From NCBI GenBank assembly GCA_002337145.1, contig DDFK01000001.1, positions 1,695,104 through 1,759,103 of the forward strand: a DNA stretch of 64,000 bases. Direction: 5' to 3'. The notes under the pieces are model-generated. The model did no database searches and had not been told where the DNA came from. It worked only from the letters and a program-made list of their open reading frames with translations. The translations under genes and the position numbers were made by a program. The stretch comes from Chitinophagaceae bacterium UBA1930. GTDB taxonomy: Bacteria; Bacteroidota; Bacteroidia; Chitinophagales; Chitinophagaceae. Shown in pieces: positions 1 to 8,938 of this stretch (positions are counted from its first letter, which is position 1; the number at the start of each line of letters is the position of its first letter).

Positions 1-740
1 AAAGCCCCGTACTCTTTCCTATTGTGGGCACATTAAAAAACAATACCTACAATTATAAAGGCAAGTCCTATACAATGGGCAGGCATGGTTTTGCCCGTGA
101 ACGGACATTTACAGTAGCTGCAAAAACCGAACACAGCATTAGTTTCATTTTACAGAGCGATGCAGAAACACTCAAGGTCTATCCTTTTCAATTCGCATTC
201 ATTATTACCTATAGCCTTCACGAAAATGAATTAAGCTGTACCTACAAAATAGAGAATGCTGGCAAAGAAACCATGTATTGCTCTGTTGGTGCACATCCTG
301 CTTTCAAAATTCCGCTAACGCACGATACCAGTTTTAACGAATGGTACCTGCAATTCAATGAAACAGAAAATGCAGGTAAATACCCGCTTTCAGAAGATGG
401 ATTGATTAAGCTGCAACCAGACAATTTTTTCAGTAACACCCATCAGTTACCATTGAACAAAGAATTATTTTATAATGATGCATTGGTATTCAAAAACCTG
501 TGCTCCAATAAAATCGCTATACTAAGCAACAAAAGCAAACATGGTTTACGCATGACATTCAATGGCTTTCCCTTTTATGGCATCTGGAGTTTCAAGAATG
601 CAGATTTTGTTTGCCTGGAACCTTGGTGCGGTATTGCGGACAGTGTAAACGCCTCGGGCGAATTGAGTGAAAAGGAAGGCATTCATGCATTGCAACCAGA
701 AGAGGTACTGGAAAGAACCTGGAAGGTTGAATTGTTTTAA
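1..740 (+). CDS. Aldose 1-epimerase family protein (5' truncated by window edge)
   Basis: The reading frame is open from the first bases (codons begin at base 3), so the gene starts outside the window. The visible part is about 245 residues. The run SPVLFPIVGTLKNNTY followed by GRHGFARE is typical of the LacX/galactose-mutarotase-like branch, where the segment with the Arg-His-Gly-Phe motif lies near the substrate site. Later motifs AHPAFKIPL and EPWCGIADS also fit the family (beta-sandwich fold, interconverting sugar anomers). A GTG at base 24 is in frame but falls inside the conserved region, so I do not take it as the start. The exact sugar cannot be told from sequence. Confidence 0.85.
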   Translation, partial: SPVLFPIVGTLKNNTYNYKGKSYTMGRHGFARERTFTVAAKTEHSISFILQSDAETLKVYPFQFAFIITYSLHENELSCTYKIENAGKETMYCSVGAHPAFKIPLTHDTSFNEWYLQFNETENAGKYPLSEDGLIKLQPDNFFSNTHQLPLNKELFYNDALVFKNLCSNKIAILSNKSKHGLRMTFNGFPFYGIWSFKNADFVCLEPWCGIADSVNASGELSEKEGIHALQPEEVLERTWKVELF

Positions 741-844
741 AAACGCTTCAAAACCATGTTTCAAAAAAGCCACTATCCAACCATTAAATTAGTCGCTGTT
801 AATAGCCCACTGATTGCAATAATGGATTCCATATAAAATCCGCA

Positions 845-881
845 TTTGGCAATTAGCCAATCAGCTAATTAGTATAATTTG
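845..881 (+). promoter_or_regulatory. Possible uvrB promoter with overlapping palindromes
   Basis: TTTG at 845-848 and TTTG at 878-881 are spaced roughly like the -33 and -7 elements of Bacteroidota promoters, but the second box does not have the canonical TA placement. Two interleaved inverted repeats lie between them: TTGGC-AATTA-GCCAA (846-860) and ATTAGC-CAATCA-GCTAAT (852-869). The uvrB ATG is at 886. A damage-response operator is possible but not shown. Confidence 0.3.
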
Positions 882-885
882 CACT

Positions 886-2922
886 ATGCCTTTCCAATTA
901 CAGTCGCAGTACAAACCATCTGGCGATCAGCCAACCGCCATCAAACAATTAACCGATGCCATCAATGATGGCGAACAGTTCCAGACATTGCTTGGTGTAA
1001 CAGGTAGCGGTAAAACATTTACCATGGCCAATGTTATACAGAACCTGCAACGGCCAACATTGGTGCTTACCCATAACAAAACACTCGTGGCACAACTGTA
1101 TGGTGAATTCAAACAGTTCTTTCCCGACAATGCTGTGGGCTACTTTGTAAGCTATTACGATTACTACCAGCCAGAGGCCTACATGCCCGTAAGCAATACC
1201 TATATTGAAAAAGACCTGAGCATTAATGAAGAGTTGGACAAACTTCGTTTACAGGCAACCAGCGAACTATTGAGCGGCAGACGTGACATTATCGTTGTGG
1301 CAAGTGTAAGCTGCATCTATGGTATGGGCAACCCTACCGAATTTGAAAATGGCATTATACGTATCGCAAAAGGCCAGGTCATTTCTCGCCAGGGATTCCT
1401 GCACGCACTTGTAAACGCTTTATACAACCGCAGTCAGGGCGACTTTGTAAGGGGAACATTCCGTGTGAAAGGTGATACGATCGACATCAATCTGCCCTAC
1501 GCAGACTATGGTTACCGGGTAACTTTTTTTGGCGATGAGATAGAAGAAATAGAAAGCCTGGAAAAAACAACCCTCAAAAGGATCAACAAGCTGGAAAATG
1601 CAGCCATCTTCCCTGCCAACCTGTACCTGGCACCCAAAGACATCATGCAACAGGTGATGAACGAAATCCAGGACGAGATGATGGCACAGACAGAATATTT
1701 TAAACGCATCGGAAAATTCATAGAAGCCCAACGCATAAAGGAACGGGTAGAATACGACCTGGAAATGATACGTGAACTGGGCTACTGCAACGGTATCGAA
1801 AACTACTCACGTTTTTTTGATAGAAGGGTACCGGGCACAAGGCCGTTTTGCCTGCTCGACTATTTTCCAAAAGATTTTTTATGTGTGATAGATGAAAGCC
1901 ACCAAACCATACCTCAAATTGCTGGCATGTATGGTGGCGATAGGAGCAGGAAACTGGTGCTGGTGGATTATGGTTTCCGCCTGCCCAGTGCCATGGACAA
2001 CAGGCCATTGAATTTTTACGAATTTGAAAGTTTGGTTGGCCAAACTGTTTTTGTAAGTGCCACGCCTGGCGACTATGAGTTGGAAAAAACTGGTGGTGTG
2101 GTGGTAGAGCAAGTAGTCCGCCCAACAGGTTTGTTGGAGCCACCAATCGAAATACGCCCATCCGTAAACCAGATAGATGACTTACTGGACGAAATTGATA
2201 AAACCGTAAAAAAAGGCGACCGTGTTTTGGTTACTACATTAACCAAACGCATGGCCGAAGAAATGGACAAATACCTGGGCCGTATCAACATCAAATCAAA
2301 ATACATACACAGCGATGTGGATACGCTGGAACGGATAGAAATACTGCGTCAATTGCGTTTGGGAGAGATAGATGTACTGGTAGGTGTAAACCTGCTACGT
2401 GAAGGCCTAGACCTGCCCGAAGTTTCTTTGGTGGCCATTCTGGATGCAGACAAGGAAGGCTTTTTGCGTAACGAAAGAAGCCTTACGCAAACAGCCGGTC
2501 GTGCTGCACGTAACGCAGATGGCAAGGTTATTTTTTACGCAGACAAGATGACTGAAAGCATGCAGCGTACCATTGACGAAACCAACAGAAGAAGGGACAA
2601 ACAGGTTGCTTACAACCTTCAACACAATATAACCCCTTCAACTGTTAAAAAAAGCATTGACCAGATATTGAAACAGGGTTCTGTGCTGGATATAAAGGGT
2701 TTTGATGCCAATAAATCCTATGCCATCCAAAATGAGGAAAGCCTGGTAACAGTGGCTGCCGAGGAACAGGCAGAATACAAGACCATTCCCAAAATGGAGA
2801 AAGCCATAGCCCAGATAAAAAAGACAATGGAAAAAGCTGCGAGGGACCTGGACTTTATAGAAGCCGCCCGTTTAAGGGACCAAATGTTTGCCATGCAGAA
2901 AGAACTCGAAAGCATGAAATAG
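886..2922 (+). CDS. uvrB: Excinuclease ABC subunit UvrB
   Basis: UvrB is the helicase-like damage-verification subunit of bacterial nucleotide excision repair. It is loaded by UvrA and recruits UvrC for incision. The 678-residue protein has the expected length and order: the Walker A motif GVTGSGKTFT near residue 40, the beta-hairpin region with YFVSYYDYYQPEAYMP, the DESHQTIPQIAGMYGGDRSRK box, the helicase motif VGVNLLREGLDLPEVSLVAILDADKEGFLR (given here only as landmark, starting near residue 490), QTAGRAARN, and a C-terminal UVR coiled-coil (AARDLDFIEAARLRDQM) for UvrC contact. The ATG at 886 gives the usual MPFQLQSQYKPSGDQPTAI start. It is probably monocistronic, since ParA follows after 62 bases. 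Confidence 0.98.
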   Translation: MPFQLQSQYKPSGDQPTAIKQLTDAINDGEQFQTLLGVTGSGKTFTMANVIQNLQRPTLVLTHNKTLVAQLYGEFKQFFPDNAVGYFVSYYDYYQPEAYMPVSNTYIEKDLSINEELDKLRLQATSELLSGRRDIIVVASVSCIYGMGNPTEFENGIIRIAKGQVISRQGFLHALVNALYNRSQGDFVRGTFRVKGDTIDINLPYADYGYRVTFFGDEIEEIESLEKTTLKRINKLENAAIFPANLYLAPKDIMQQVMNEIQDEMMAQTEYFKRIGKFIEAQRIKERVEYDLEMIRELGYCNGIENYSRFFDRRVPGTRPFCLLDYFPKDFLCVIDESHQTIPQIAGMYGGDRSRKLVLVDYGFRLPSAMDNRPLNFYEFESLVGQTVFVSATPGDYELEKTGGVVVEQVVRPTGLLEPPIEIRPSVNQIDDLLDEIDKTVKKGDRVLVTTLTKRMAEEMDKYLGRINIKSKYIHSDVDTLERIEILRQLRLGEIDVLVGVNLLREGLDLPEVSLVAILDADKEGFLRNERSLTQTAGRAARNADGKVIFYADKMTESMQRTIDETNRRRDKQVAYNLQHNITPSTVKKSIDQILKQGSVLDIKGFDANKSYAIQNEESLVTVAAEEQAEYKTIPKMEKAIAQIKKTMEKAARDLDFIEAARLRDQMFAMQKELESMK

Positions 2923-2984
2923 GGATTATTTTAGGGATAAAAGAAAACAAATGCTTATTTTCCCTATCCTAAATCTCCTTTAAC

Positions 2985-3722
2985 ATGACAACACTGGCTT
3001 TGTACAACCTGAAAGGTGGTGTGGGCAAAACCGCTGCCGCCGTAAACCTTGCCTATTTAGCTGCTGCAGACGGTTTAAAAACACTGGTGTGGGATTTGGA
3101 TCCGCAGGGCTCTTCCTCTTTTTACCTGCACGTAAAAAATGATAAAAACGAAAGCAACAAAATTTTTTCCGAAACACTCGGTATAAAAGATGCCATTAAG
3201 GACTCGCCATTTGAAAATTTATGGGTAATACCGGCAGACATTTCTGCAAGAAATGTTGACCTCGTTTTAGACGATGCCAAACAAAGCAAAAAGAAACTCA
3301 AAAGCCTGCTAACCGGTTTAAAAGGGTTCGACCTTGTAATACTGGACTGCCCTCCGGGCATATCATTATTGCACGACAATGTTTTCAATGCGGCCGATTA
3401 TATACTGATGCCCAATATTCCAACAACACTGTCCATACGCTCCTACGAAACCGTGGCTACATACTTCAAGGAAAATGATTTGGATAAAACCAAACTAAAA
3501 AGTTTCTTCAGCATGGTAGACCATCGCAAGACCCTGCACCACGAAACACTGCAAGCATTCTATACCAACCGCCTCTTTCTCAAAAGCTATATACCCTACT
3601 TAAGCGATGTAGAAAAAATGGGCGTAAACCAACAGCCCCTGTTCGAGTTTGCCAACAGCAGCTACGCAGCACAATGTTTCAGGGACTTGTGGAAAGAAGT
3701 AAAAAAACAATGCATCGGATAA
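2985..3722 (+). CDS. ParA/MinD-family ATPase (orphan)
   Basis: A 245-residue protein with a deviant Walker A motif KGGVGKT at residues 11-17, then DLDPQGSSS (A' motif) and LVILDCPPG (Walker B). These define the ParA/Soj class that polymerises or cycles on DNA to position chromosomes, plasmids or protein complexes. No ParB-type partner or parS-like repeat is visible next to it, so its cargo is unknown. Orphan ParA-like proteins of this length are common in Bacteroidota. The ATG at 2985 is close to the motif, as usual for the family. Confidence 0.88.
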   Translation: MTTLALYNLKGGVGKTAAAVNLAYLAAADGLKTLVWDLDPQGSSSFYLHVKNDKNESNKIFSETLGIKDAIKDSPFENLWVIPADISARNVDLVLDDAKQSKKKLKSLLTGLKGFDLVILDCPPGISLLHDNVFNAADYILMPNIPTTLSIRSYETVATYFKENDLDKTKLKSFFSMVDHRKTLHHETLQAFYTNRLFLKSYIPYLSDVEKMGVNQQPLFEFANSSYAAQCFRDLWKEVKKQCIG

Positions 3723-3791
3723 ACGGCCCAATCTATAAAAGAAAGCTATCCATAAAACCACCAAAACTAAACATAAATAACAACTGCTTAT

Positions 3792-4523
3792 ATGAACAAA
3801 CAATTGTACTCCTGGTATAGCCCCTCGTTAGATAAGGAAATGCCCATTGTTTCTTACGGACATTTCGGTTTTGTTTTATTGTTGGTTCCTACGGCAGCGG
3901 CCGATTATCTGGAATACGAACGCTTTCAGATGCTGGATGCCTTGGCACCTTTGATCAACTCCGGCAAACTGCGTGTGTTCAGCATCAACAGCATCAACAA
4001 CGAAAGTTGGATGAACAACAATATGCAGCCCGAACACAAAGCCATACGCCAGAACCAGTTCAACAATTATGTGTTCAATGAAGTTGTGCCTTACATACGC
4101 AATGCAACCAGCAGCGAAACTTTTATTTATACCAGCGGTGCAAGTTTTGGGGCACTGCATAGCATGAACTTGTTTTTGAAACGCCCCGATATCATCAATG
4201 GCTGCATCAGTATGAGTGGCGTGTACGATTTAAGCGAATACACCAAGGGCTTCTGGGATGAACAGGTTTATTTCAACTCACCTTATCACTATATTCCCAA
4301 CCTTACCGATGAATGGTACCTGGATAAAATAAAATCAAGCCACCATATACATATTGCTACCGGTGCGGGTGCACACGAAGACCCCGAAGCCAATAGAAGG
4401 TTCAGTCAGGTTCTTTGGGACAAAGGTATATGGCACGACCTTGATATTTGGGGTGCCGATATAAACCACGACTGGCCAACATGGCGGGCCATGTTACCCT
4501 ATATTCTGGAAACAAAATTCTAA
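3792..4523 (+). CDS. Alpha/beta-hydrolase esterase family protein
   Basis: A 243-residue cytoplasmic protein without a signal peptide. TSGASFGALHS contains the GxSxG nucleophile elbow (GASFG) of alpha/beta hydrolases. The C-terminal WGADINHDWPTWR supplies a likely catalytic His in the arrangement seen in the putative-esterase family (esterase D / S-formylglutathione hydrolase relatives). An Asp between the two would complete the triad. It lies 69 bases after the ParA gene and is followed by a strong terminator. Substrate is unknown; carboxylester hydrolysis is inferred from the fold. Confidence 0.8.
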   Translation: MNKQLYSWYSPSLDKEMPIVSYGHFGFVLLLVPTAAADYLEYERFQMLDALAPLINSGKLRVFSINSINNESWMNNNMQPEHKAIRQNQFNNYVFNEVVPYIRNATSSETFIYTSGASFGALHSMNLFLKRPDIINGCISMSGVYDLSEYTKGFWDEQVYFNSPYHYIPNLTDEWYLDKIKSSHHIHIATGAGAHEDPEANRRFSQVLWDKGIWHDLDIWGADINHDWPTWRAMLPYILETKF

Positions 4524-4525
4524 AA

Positions 4526-4558
4526 CAAAAGAACCTTCGTTTTGCGAAGGTTCTTTTG
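4526..4558. terminator. Rho-independent terminator after the esterase gene
   Basis: A perfect 14-bp stem (CAAAAGAACCTTCG at 4526-4539 pairing with 4545-4558) with a 5-base loop. T-rich and A-rich flanks let it work on both strands. It starts 3 bases after the esterase stop codon. Confidence 0.85.
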
Positions 4559-4610
4559 TAATCAGGCAGGTTGTAGACAATCATCTAGTTTGTGGCTACC
4601 AGCAAATATG

Positions 4611-4690
4611 CATTACCCGGCTTTTGTACGGGCTATCGCTGCAAGCCTTCGTGCCTCAGGGCTTTCCGCTCTATCCCGCAGCCCTTGAGC
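4611..4690. repeat. Candidate dispersed intergenic repeat with imperfect hairpin
   Basis: This intergenic stretch is more GC-rich than its surroundings and contains GGGCTATCGCTGCAAGCCTT and GCTTTCCGCTCTATCCCGC. CTCAGGGCT (4655-4663) can pair with AGCCCTTGAG (4680-4689) with one bulge. The wording looks like intergenic repeats I have seen in Bacteroidota genomes, but only one copy lies in this window, so the repeat status is an inference. Confidence 0.3.
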
Positions 4691-4718
4691 AGCGGAACAT
4701 TACCTGGGCAACGTTCAC

Positions 4719-7226
4719 TCACAAAACAGTTTTACTTTTTTCAAACTCCTTCCAGGCCAATACCAATTTTATTTCGCCAAAACCTACACTGCTGCCAAGC
4801 TTTTCTTTAATAACGGTAAGGCTCGTGCCATTTTCCAAACCTGCCAAAGCAGGCTCAATAAGTACAATCTTTTCACGGCTTACCAATTCATCAATCTTTA
4901 TTTCCCCCAATGAAACATAATGGGCCAAATGGCCTTCAATTGTTTGTGGCGTCAGGTTCCTGCTCGTACCAATTTCAACAATGGATTTTCCTTCTTTAAA
5001 CAAGTTAAAACTCATAAGCTTGGTATCAACCTTGGGAGCCTTGGGTTCTTTCTCCGTTTTTTTGGTACGTTTTATTTCCTTCTCACCAATATTTGTTTCA
5101 AGGTTATGCTCGTTGCAATATGCTATAATCACAGCTAGGAACTGCTTGCCGTATTTGGCAACTTTGGCATCGCCAAAGCCTGTTATCTTTTTTAACTGCT
5201 CTGGTGTTTGCGGTAAGTAGTTCGACATCTCATCAATAGTACTGCTACCAGCCACAATATATAAAGGCAGGTTGGCGGCAGCACAAATTTCATCACGCAA
5301 ATGGCGGAGTTGTTGATGCAAAAGCGGGTGTTTACTATCTGTTTTTCTATAGGCAACGCCTGCATAGGCACTTACGTTAAAAACACCCAGCACAAAGCTT
5401 TTTTTGTACTGATGAAAACTATCCACGCTAAACCCATTTTTGCAGGCAGCTATTGCAAATGCCTGCTGGCATAGCATCGTAAACAGATCTTTCAAATCTT
5501 CATTATAAGCAAGCGAATACTGCTTACTATCCGTTACAACCGGCGAAGTGTGCAAATGTTTTATCAACCATTGCAACTGTTCATCAAAATAAATAGCTGC
5601 TTTAATAACCCTTTCCTGCAAAGCTTCGTTCTGTTCGGGCAGTTGGTTGTTTTGCAGCAATTGCAATAGTTGCGGTTCAAACTTTTTGAAAACCATTTGC
5701 AGGTTCTCTATTCGTGTAAGCACTTCCTGTGTCCAAGATAATGCCGATTCGTTAAAAGCAGCAACTTGCTCTTCCACATCCCTAACCACCGTTGCTGCCT
5801 GTTTAATAGCTGCTGAAAAATCGAACAAATTATTCAAGACCCTGGCTTGGTAACGATGTTTATCCTCCAATAGTTCCTTGGGCAATTGTGCCCGCTCCTT
5901 ACTTTCTGAAAAACGTACAATACGTTCATCACTATGCAGGCTTGCAGTGGTAATCCTGCTTAATAAAACCATACCATCCAAACTGGTGCACCGGCTCAAG
6001 GCAACATATACCTGGCCCGGTGCAAAAGCCTGCCCTGCATCTACAATCGCCTTCTCAAAAGTTAAGCCCTGGCTTTTATGAATGGTAATTGCCCAGGCCA
6101 AACGCAAGGGATATTGTGTAAACGAGCCTATTTCATTTTCTTCAACCTTTTGCGTTTCCTTATTAAGCGAGTAGCGGATGTTTCGCCACACTTCTTTTTT
6201 CACTTCAATCAATGCAGGCTCATCCTTACACTGCACAAAAATTTTATCGTCATCAATCTGTTCAACCACACCAATTTTACCGTTAAAGAAACGTTTCGCC
6301 TTATCCATGTCATTTTTAATGAACATTACCTGCGAGCCGATTTTTAATTGCAATGTACCGTCTGCCGGGTAGGCTTTTTCACTGAAATCGCCTTCTACAA
6401 TTGCTTTAAAAGAAAACGGTTTGCCTGTGAGGTTCGCCAGCTCATTCGAGTTGATGGCATCTGCCTTATAATTATGCGTGGTAAGCGTTATATAACCATC
6501 ATCCTTACCTGGTTCAAAACCAGGGTCATATTTTTCGTGTAATATGTGCAGGCCTGCTTCGTCCATTGTATTGTTGCGAACCATGTTCAGCACATCAATA
6601 AAATGCTGGTCACGCTGCCGGTAAATTTTATCCAGTTCAACATAAGCTGCAGGTTGCTGCCCCATGACCCTGCTACTAAAAAAATAGGGGCTGCCATAAT
6701 ATTGCGACAGTATTGTCCATTCCTCATCAGGCACAACAGGCGGCAATTGAAACATATCGCCAATCAACAGAACCTGTACGCCACCAAATGGCTCGTGATG
6801 CCTATTGCGAAAATGCCGCAAAACTGCATCAATGGCATCCAACACATCTGCACGCACCATGCTTATCTCATCAATAATCAACAGTTCCAGTTGCTGCAAA
6901 ACCTTGCGGCGTTCCGTATTCATTTTTATACGGCCAAGCAAATGGTGCTTGTCAACAGTTTGCTCATTGGCAAAACCCTTGGTTTCCGGAACATAGGGCG
7001 TAAATGGCAATTGGAAAAAGGAATGGATGGTAGCCCCGCCGGCATTAATGGCCGCAACGCCCGTGGGAGCCACAACGGCTGTTTCCTTTACCGAATGCTC
7101 CCTGATATATTTCAGGAAAGTTGTTTTGCCCGTACCTGCTTTGCCCGTAAGAAAAACGGAACGGTGTGTGTAATTGATAAAATCTGCCGCAAGCTGAAAA
7201 TTGGTATTTGTAGTATCGGTAGCCAT
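4719..7226 (-). CDS. PIF1-like AAA helicase with C-terminal HRDC-like and HTH_40 regions
   Basis: An ATP-dependent DNA helicase of superfamily 1. The N-terminus has Walker A GKAGTGKTTFL and VVAPTGVAAINAGGATIHSFF (motif Ia), then LLIIDEISMVRADVLDAID (Walker B region) and LLIGDMFQLPPV (motif III). WAITIHKSQGLTFEKAIVD and VYVALSRCTSLDGMVLL are the UvrD-type C-terminal motifs. The last third has an HRDC-like segment (LRDEICAAANLPLYIV) and a RecQ-type HTH_40 (LFKEGKSIVEIGTSRNLTPQ). I place the start at 7226 (MATDTTNTNFQ): the in-frame extension to 7319 has no family character. This architecture of about 835 residues is usual in Bacteroidota. Its biological role is probably replication or repair of structured DNA. 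Confidence 0.9.
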   Translation of the reverse strand: MATDTTNTNFQLAADFINYTHRSVFLTGKAGTGKTTFLKYIREHSVKETAVVAPTGVAAINAGGATIHSFFQLPFTPYVPETKGFANEQTVDKHHLLGRIKMNTERRKVLQQLELLIIDEISMVRADVLDAIDAVLRHFRNRHHEPFGGVQVLLIGDMFQLPPVVPDEEWTILSQYYGSPYFFSSRVMGQQPAAYVELDKIYRQRDQHFIDVLNMVRNNTMDEAGLHILHEKYDPGFEPGKDDGYITLTTHNYKADAINSNELANLTGKPFSFKAIVEGDFSEKAYPADGTLQLKIGSQVMFIKNDMDKAKRFFNGKIGVVEQIDDDKIFVQCKDEPALIEVKKEVWRNIRYSLNKETQKVEENEIGSFTQYPLRLAWAITIHKSQGLTFEKAIVDAGQAFAPGQVYVALSRCTSLDGMVLLSRITTASLHSDERIVRFSESKERAQLPKELLEDKHRYQARVLNNLFDFSAAIKQAATVVRDVEEQVAAFNESALSWTQEVLTRIENLQMVFKKFEPQLLQLLQNNQLPEQNEALQERVIKAAIYFDEQLQWLIKHLHTSPVVTDSKQYSLAYNEDLKDLFTMLCQQAFAIAACKNGFSVDSFHQYKKSFVLGVFNVSAYAGVAYRKTDSKHPLLHQQLRHLRDEICAAANLPLYIVAGSSTIDEMSNYLPQTPEQLKKITGFGDAKVAKYGKQFLAVIIAYCNEHNLETNIGEKEIKRTKKTEKEPKAPKVDTKLMSFNLFKEGKSIVEIGTSRNLTPQTIEGHLAHYVSLGEIKIDELVSREKIVLIEPALAGLENGTSLTVIKEKLGSSVGFGEIKLVLAWKEFEKSKTVL

Positions 7227-7358
7227 GAACGATAAAGATAATGATGGGGCATCGATAACAAAGCCTGTACCTTGTTTATCATGCACAATTCCATAAAGAA
7301 AAGGATGCAACGGAAGCAATCGGATTGCTACTCCGCTGCATCAGTCTTTTAGGCTAAT

Positions 7359-7703
7359 CTAAGATTTTGGCTTTTCGTCCAGCATCAATAATTCGTTTAC
7401 CTGTACTTCGATAACATATTTCTTGTTGCCTTCTTTATCGTTGTAGCTGCGGTTAATCAATTTGCCTTCAATGGCCACTTCGCTTCCTTTCAACAGGTAC
7501 TTTTCCACAATATCCGCTACTTTGCCCCATGCCACTAGGGTATGCCATTGCGTATCGGTAATTTTTTCGCCCTGGGCATTACGGTAGCTTTCGTTGGTAG
7601 CCACACTGAACCTTGCCATTTTTTTGCCGCTATCCAATACCTTGATTTCTGGGGCATTGCCCAGGTTACCAATTAATTGGACCTTGTTTTTTAATGAGTA
7701 CAT
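7359..7703 (-). CDS. ssb: Single-stranded DNA-binding protein
   Basis: A 114-residue OB-fold protein that coats single-stranded DNA in replication, recombination and repair. Family landmarks are NKVQLIGNLGNAPEIKVLDS, a serine/threonine-rich strand (MARFSVATNESYRN), and TDTQWHTLVAWGKVADIVEKYL followed by KGSEVAIEGKL. It is short: the acidic DDDIPF-like tail of the main replicative SSB is missing and the end is LLMLDEKPKS, so this may be an accessory SSB. I chose MYSLKNKVQL at 7703. An in-frame ATG at 7724 is possible, while the longer frame to 7889 reads as non-coding. Confidence 0.9.
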   Translation of the reverse strand: MYSLKNKVQLIGNLGNAPEIKVLDSGKKMARFSVATNESYRNAQGEKITDTQWHTLVAWGKVADIVEKYLLKGSEVAIEGKLINRSYNDKEGNKKYVIEVQVNELLMLDEKPKS

Positions 7704-7928
7704 CAGTTTAAAATTTTTGGCCATCCTTTTACAAGAAAAGGTAAAGCCGGTTATTAATTTATTCCAATCAGAACAGTACGGTAACGTCTTATCGATGGTC
7801 TGACAATGCAAAACTGGTGTGGTCCAAAAAACACAGTCGGTTTTTACCCGTTTACTTGCGATATTAAACGCATATAAGTGTTTGCACACGGATAAACTTC
7901 CTTAACTTGTATTTGTAAAATTTTTATT

Positions 7929-8015
7929 ATGATGGCAGCCGAAACCAAGAACTGCTTATTGTGTGGCAAGGTTTTAAAGGGCCGTGTAGATAAAAAATTC
8001 GGTAACTATAGCTAA
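7929..8015 (+). pseudogene. 5' fragment of zinc-ribbon gene split by the transposon
   Basis: ATG at 7929 begins MMAAETKNCLLCGKVLKGRV, continues DKKF up to base 8000, and then runs into the transposon end, adding GNYS before a TAA at 8013. The 3' part lies at 19626-19928. Joining base 8000 to base 19626 keeps the frame (GAT AAA AAA TTC TGC GAC GAT TAT TGC) and rebuilds a protein of about 124 residues with CxxC and CxxxC pairs, as in small Bacteroidota zinc-ribbon proteins of unknown function. The insertion separates the two Cys pairs, so the fragment is very unlikely to be functional. Confidence 0.85.
7993..8000. repeat. Left copy of 8-bp target site duplication
   Basis: AAAAATTC directly abuts the left inverted repeat. 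The same 8 bases abut the right repeat at 19618-19625. Eight-bp duplications are characteristic of the IS1595 family. Confidence 0.92.
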
Positions 8016-8043
8016 AATGGGCGAGAGCCGATAAAACCGACAA
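8001..8043. repeat. Left terminal inverted repeat of the transposon
   Basis: It begins GGTAACTATAGCTAAAATGG and ends CCGACAA, and is the exact reverse complement of 19575-19617 over all 43 bases, after which the two ends diverge. The first cargo gene starts only 3 bases inside it. Confidence 0.97.
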
Positions 8044-8045
8044 AA

Positions 8046-8357
8046 ATGCAGGAAGAAATAGGAATTCAATTAAGAACATGTACTTATATAGACCTTGTGT
8101 TTTTGCGTCTTTTTCAAGAACGGAAAAGGAATCCAGAAAAGGTTTTTGAAGACCGCATAGGATTCGTGAGGATAGTAGGGAAAGACATGTGCATTTCGAT
8201 ACCAGAAGTTATAACAAGGATGGAACCATTGGTTCCTCCAGATTTTAAAATTGATAAAGACCTTGTTGCTTTGATTTTGGAAGACCGATTTGAATTCGGT
8301 CTTTTTATAAAGACTTCAAATCCAAAAACTGGTGAGCTGTATTACTCATTAATGTAA
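8046..8357 (+). CDS. Hypothetical cargo protein next to the left end
   Basis: A 103-residue protein I do not recognise. It is soluble and charged, with a predicted mix of helix and strand (FVRIVGKDMCISIPEVITRM), and ends KTSNPKTGELYYSLM. No signal peptide, membrane segment or cysteine motif is visible. The ATG is 3 bases inside the left inverted repeat, so any promoter must overlap the repeat or come from the interrupted host gene. Its 3' end overlaps the converging gene 8342-8938 by 16 bases. The coding call rests on frame length and protein-like composition. Confidence 0.55.
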   Translation: MQEEIGIQLRTCTYIDLVFLRLFQERKRNPEKVFEDRIGFVRIVGKDMCISIPEVITRMEPLVPPDFKIDKDLVALILEDRFEFGLFIKTSNPKTGELYYSLM

Positions 8358-8938
8358 AATACTTGATAGCTAAGTACTGCTATTTTATCTGGCTCGACGC
8401 TCCTGCCTCCCATAGGCTTAAGCCTTATAAATAATTTATCGTTGGAAGCTATCTGAAAAGGGTTAATAATTAAATTGTCCGCTTTTCCACTTACTTCTAA
8501 AATATGCCCAATATTGGTTTTAGTTTTTGTATCTCGATTAATACTAGAGTTTAATTGGAATTGTCTTATTAGACCATCTGCGTATTGCCAAGAAACATCA
8601 ATTATGTATGCTGAAGCATCTTGTCCCGTTTCTGTTTCTAGCCTAAAGAACAGTATGCTATTATTTGGGGCTTCTGGAATTTCAATTTCCTTATTTAGTT
8701 CAAGCGATACCGATTTTACTTTTTTAAGCTTTGCATTTATGATTGACCTTGCAATGGATTTTGCTCTTGGTTCCATTAAACTCAAAGGGGTGTATCTTGA
8801 ATCATTGCTGTAGAGCTTGTCATCGGCTTCTATTCCGAACCCACTTACAGATATTGTTTGTTTTAAAACTATTTTACCCTCTATCTCTCTTTCGCAGTTG
8901 TATTCTTTACCATGTAAGGTCACTTTAAATTTAGTCAT
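8342..8938 (-). CDS. Hypothetical cargo protein, beta-rich
   Basis: A 198-residue protein of unknown function. Long stretches alternate polar and hydrophobic residues (FKVTLHGKEYNCEREIEGKI; SILFFRLETETGQDASAYII), suggesting a mostly beta fold. It has no signal peptide or transmembrane segment. It converges with 8046-8357 (16-base overlap), and about 360 bases of non-coding DNA lie upstream of its start. The ATG at 8938 is the only reasonable start. No homologous family comes to mind. Confidence 0.6.
   Translation of the reverse strand: MTKFKVTLHGKEYNCEREIEGKIVLKQTISVSGFGIEADDKLYSNDSRYTPLSLMEPRAKSIARSIINAKLKKVKSVSLELNKEIEIPEAPNNSILFFRLETETGQDASAYIIDVSWQYADGLIRQFQLNSSINRDTKTKTNIGHILEVSGKADNLIINPFQIASNDKLFIRLKPMGGRSVEPDKIAVLSYQVFYINE

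Noticed and set aside
2985..3722. Plasmid-type partition locus
   Set aside because: There is no ParB gene or repeated centromere-like site beside the ParA gene, and it sits between chromosomal housekeeping genes.
4592..4920. Two overlapping plus-strand frames after the esterase terminator
   Set aside because: They cover a likely repeat and the antisense of the helicase gene.
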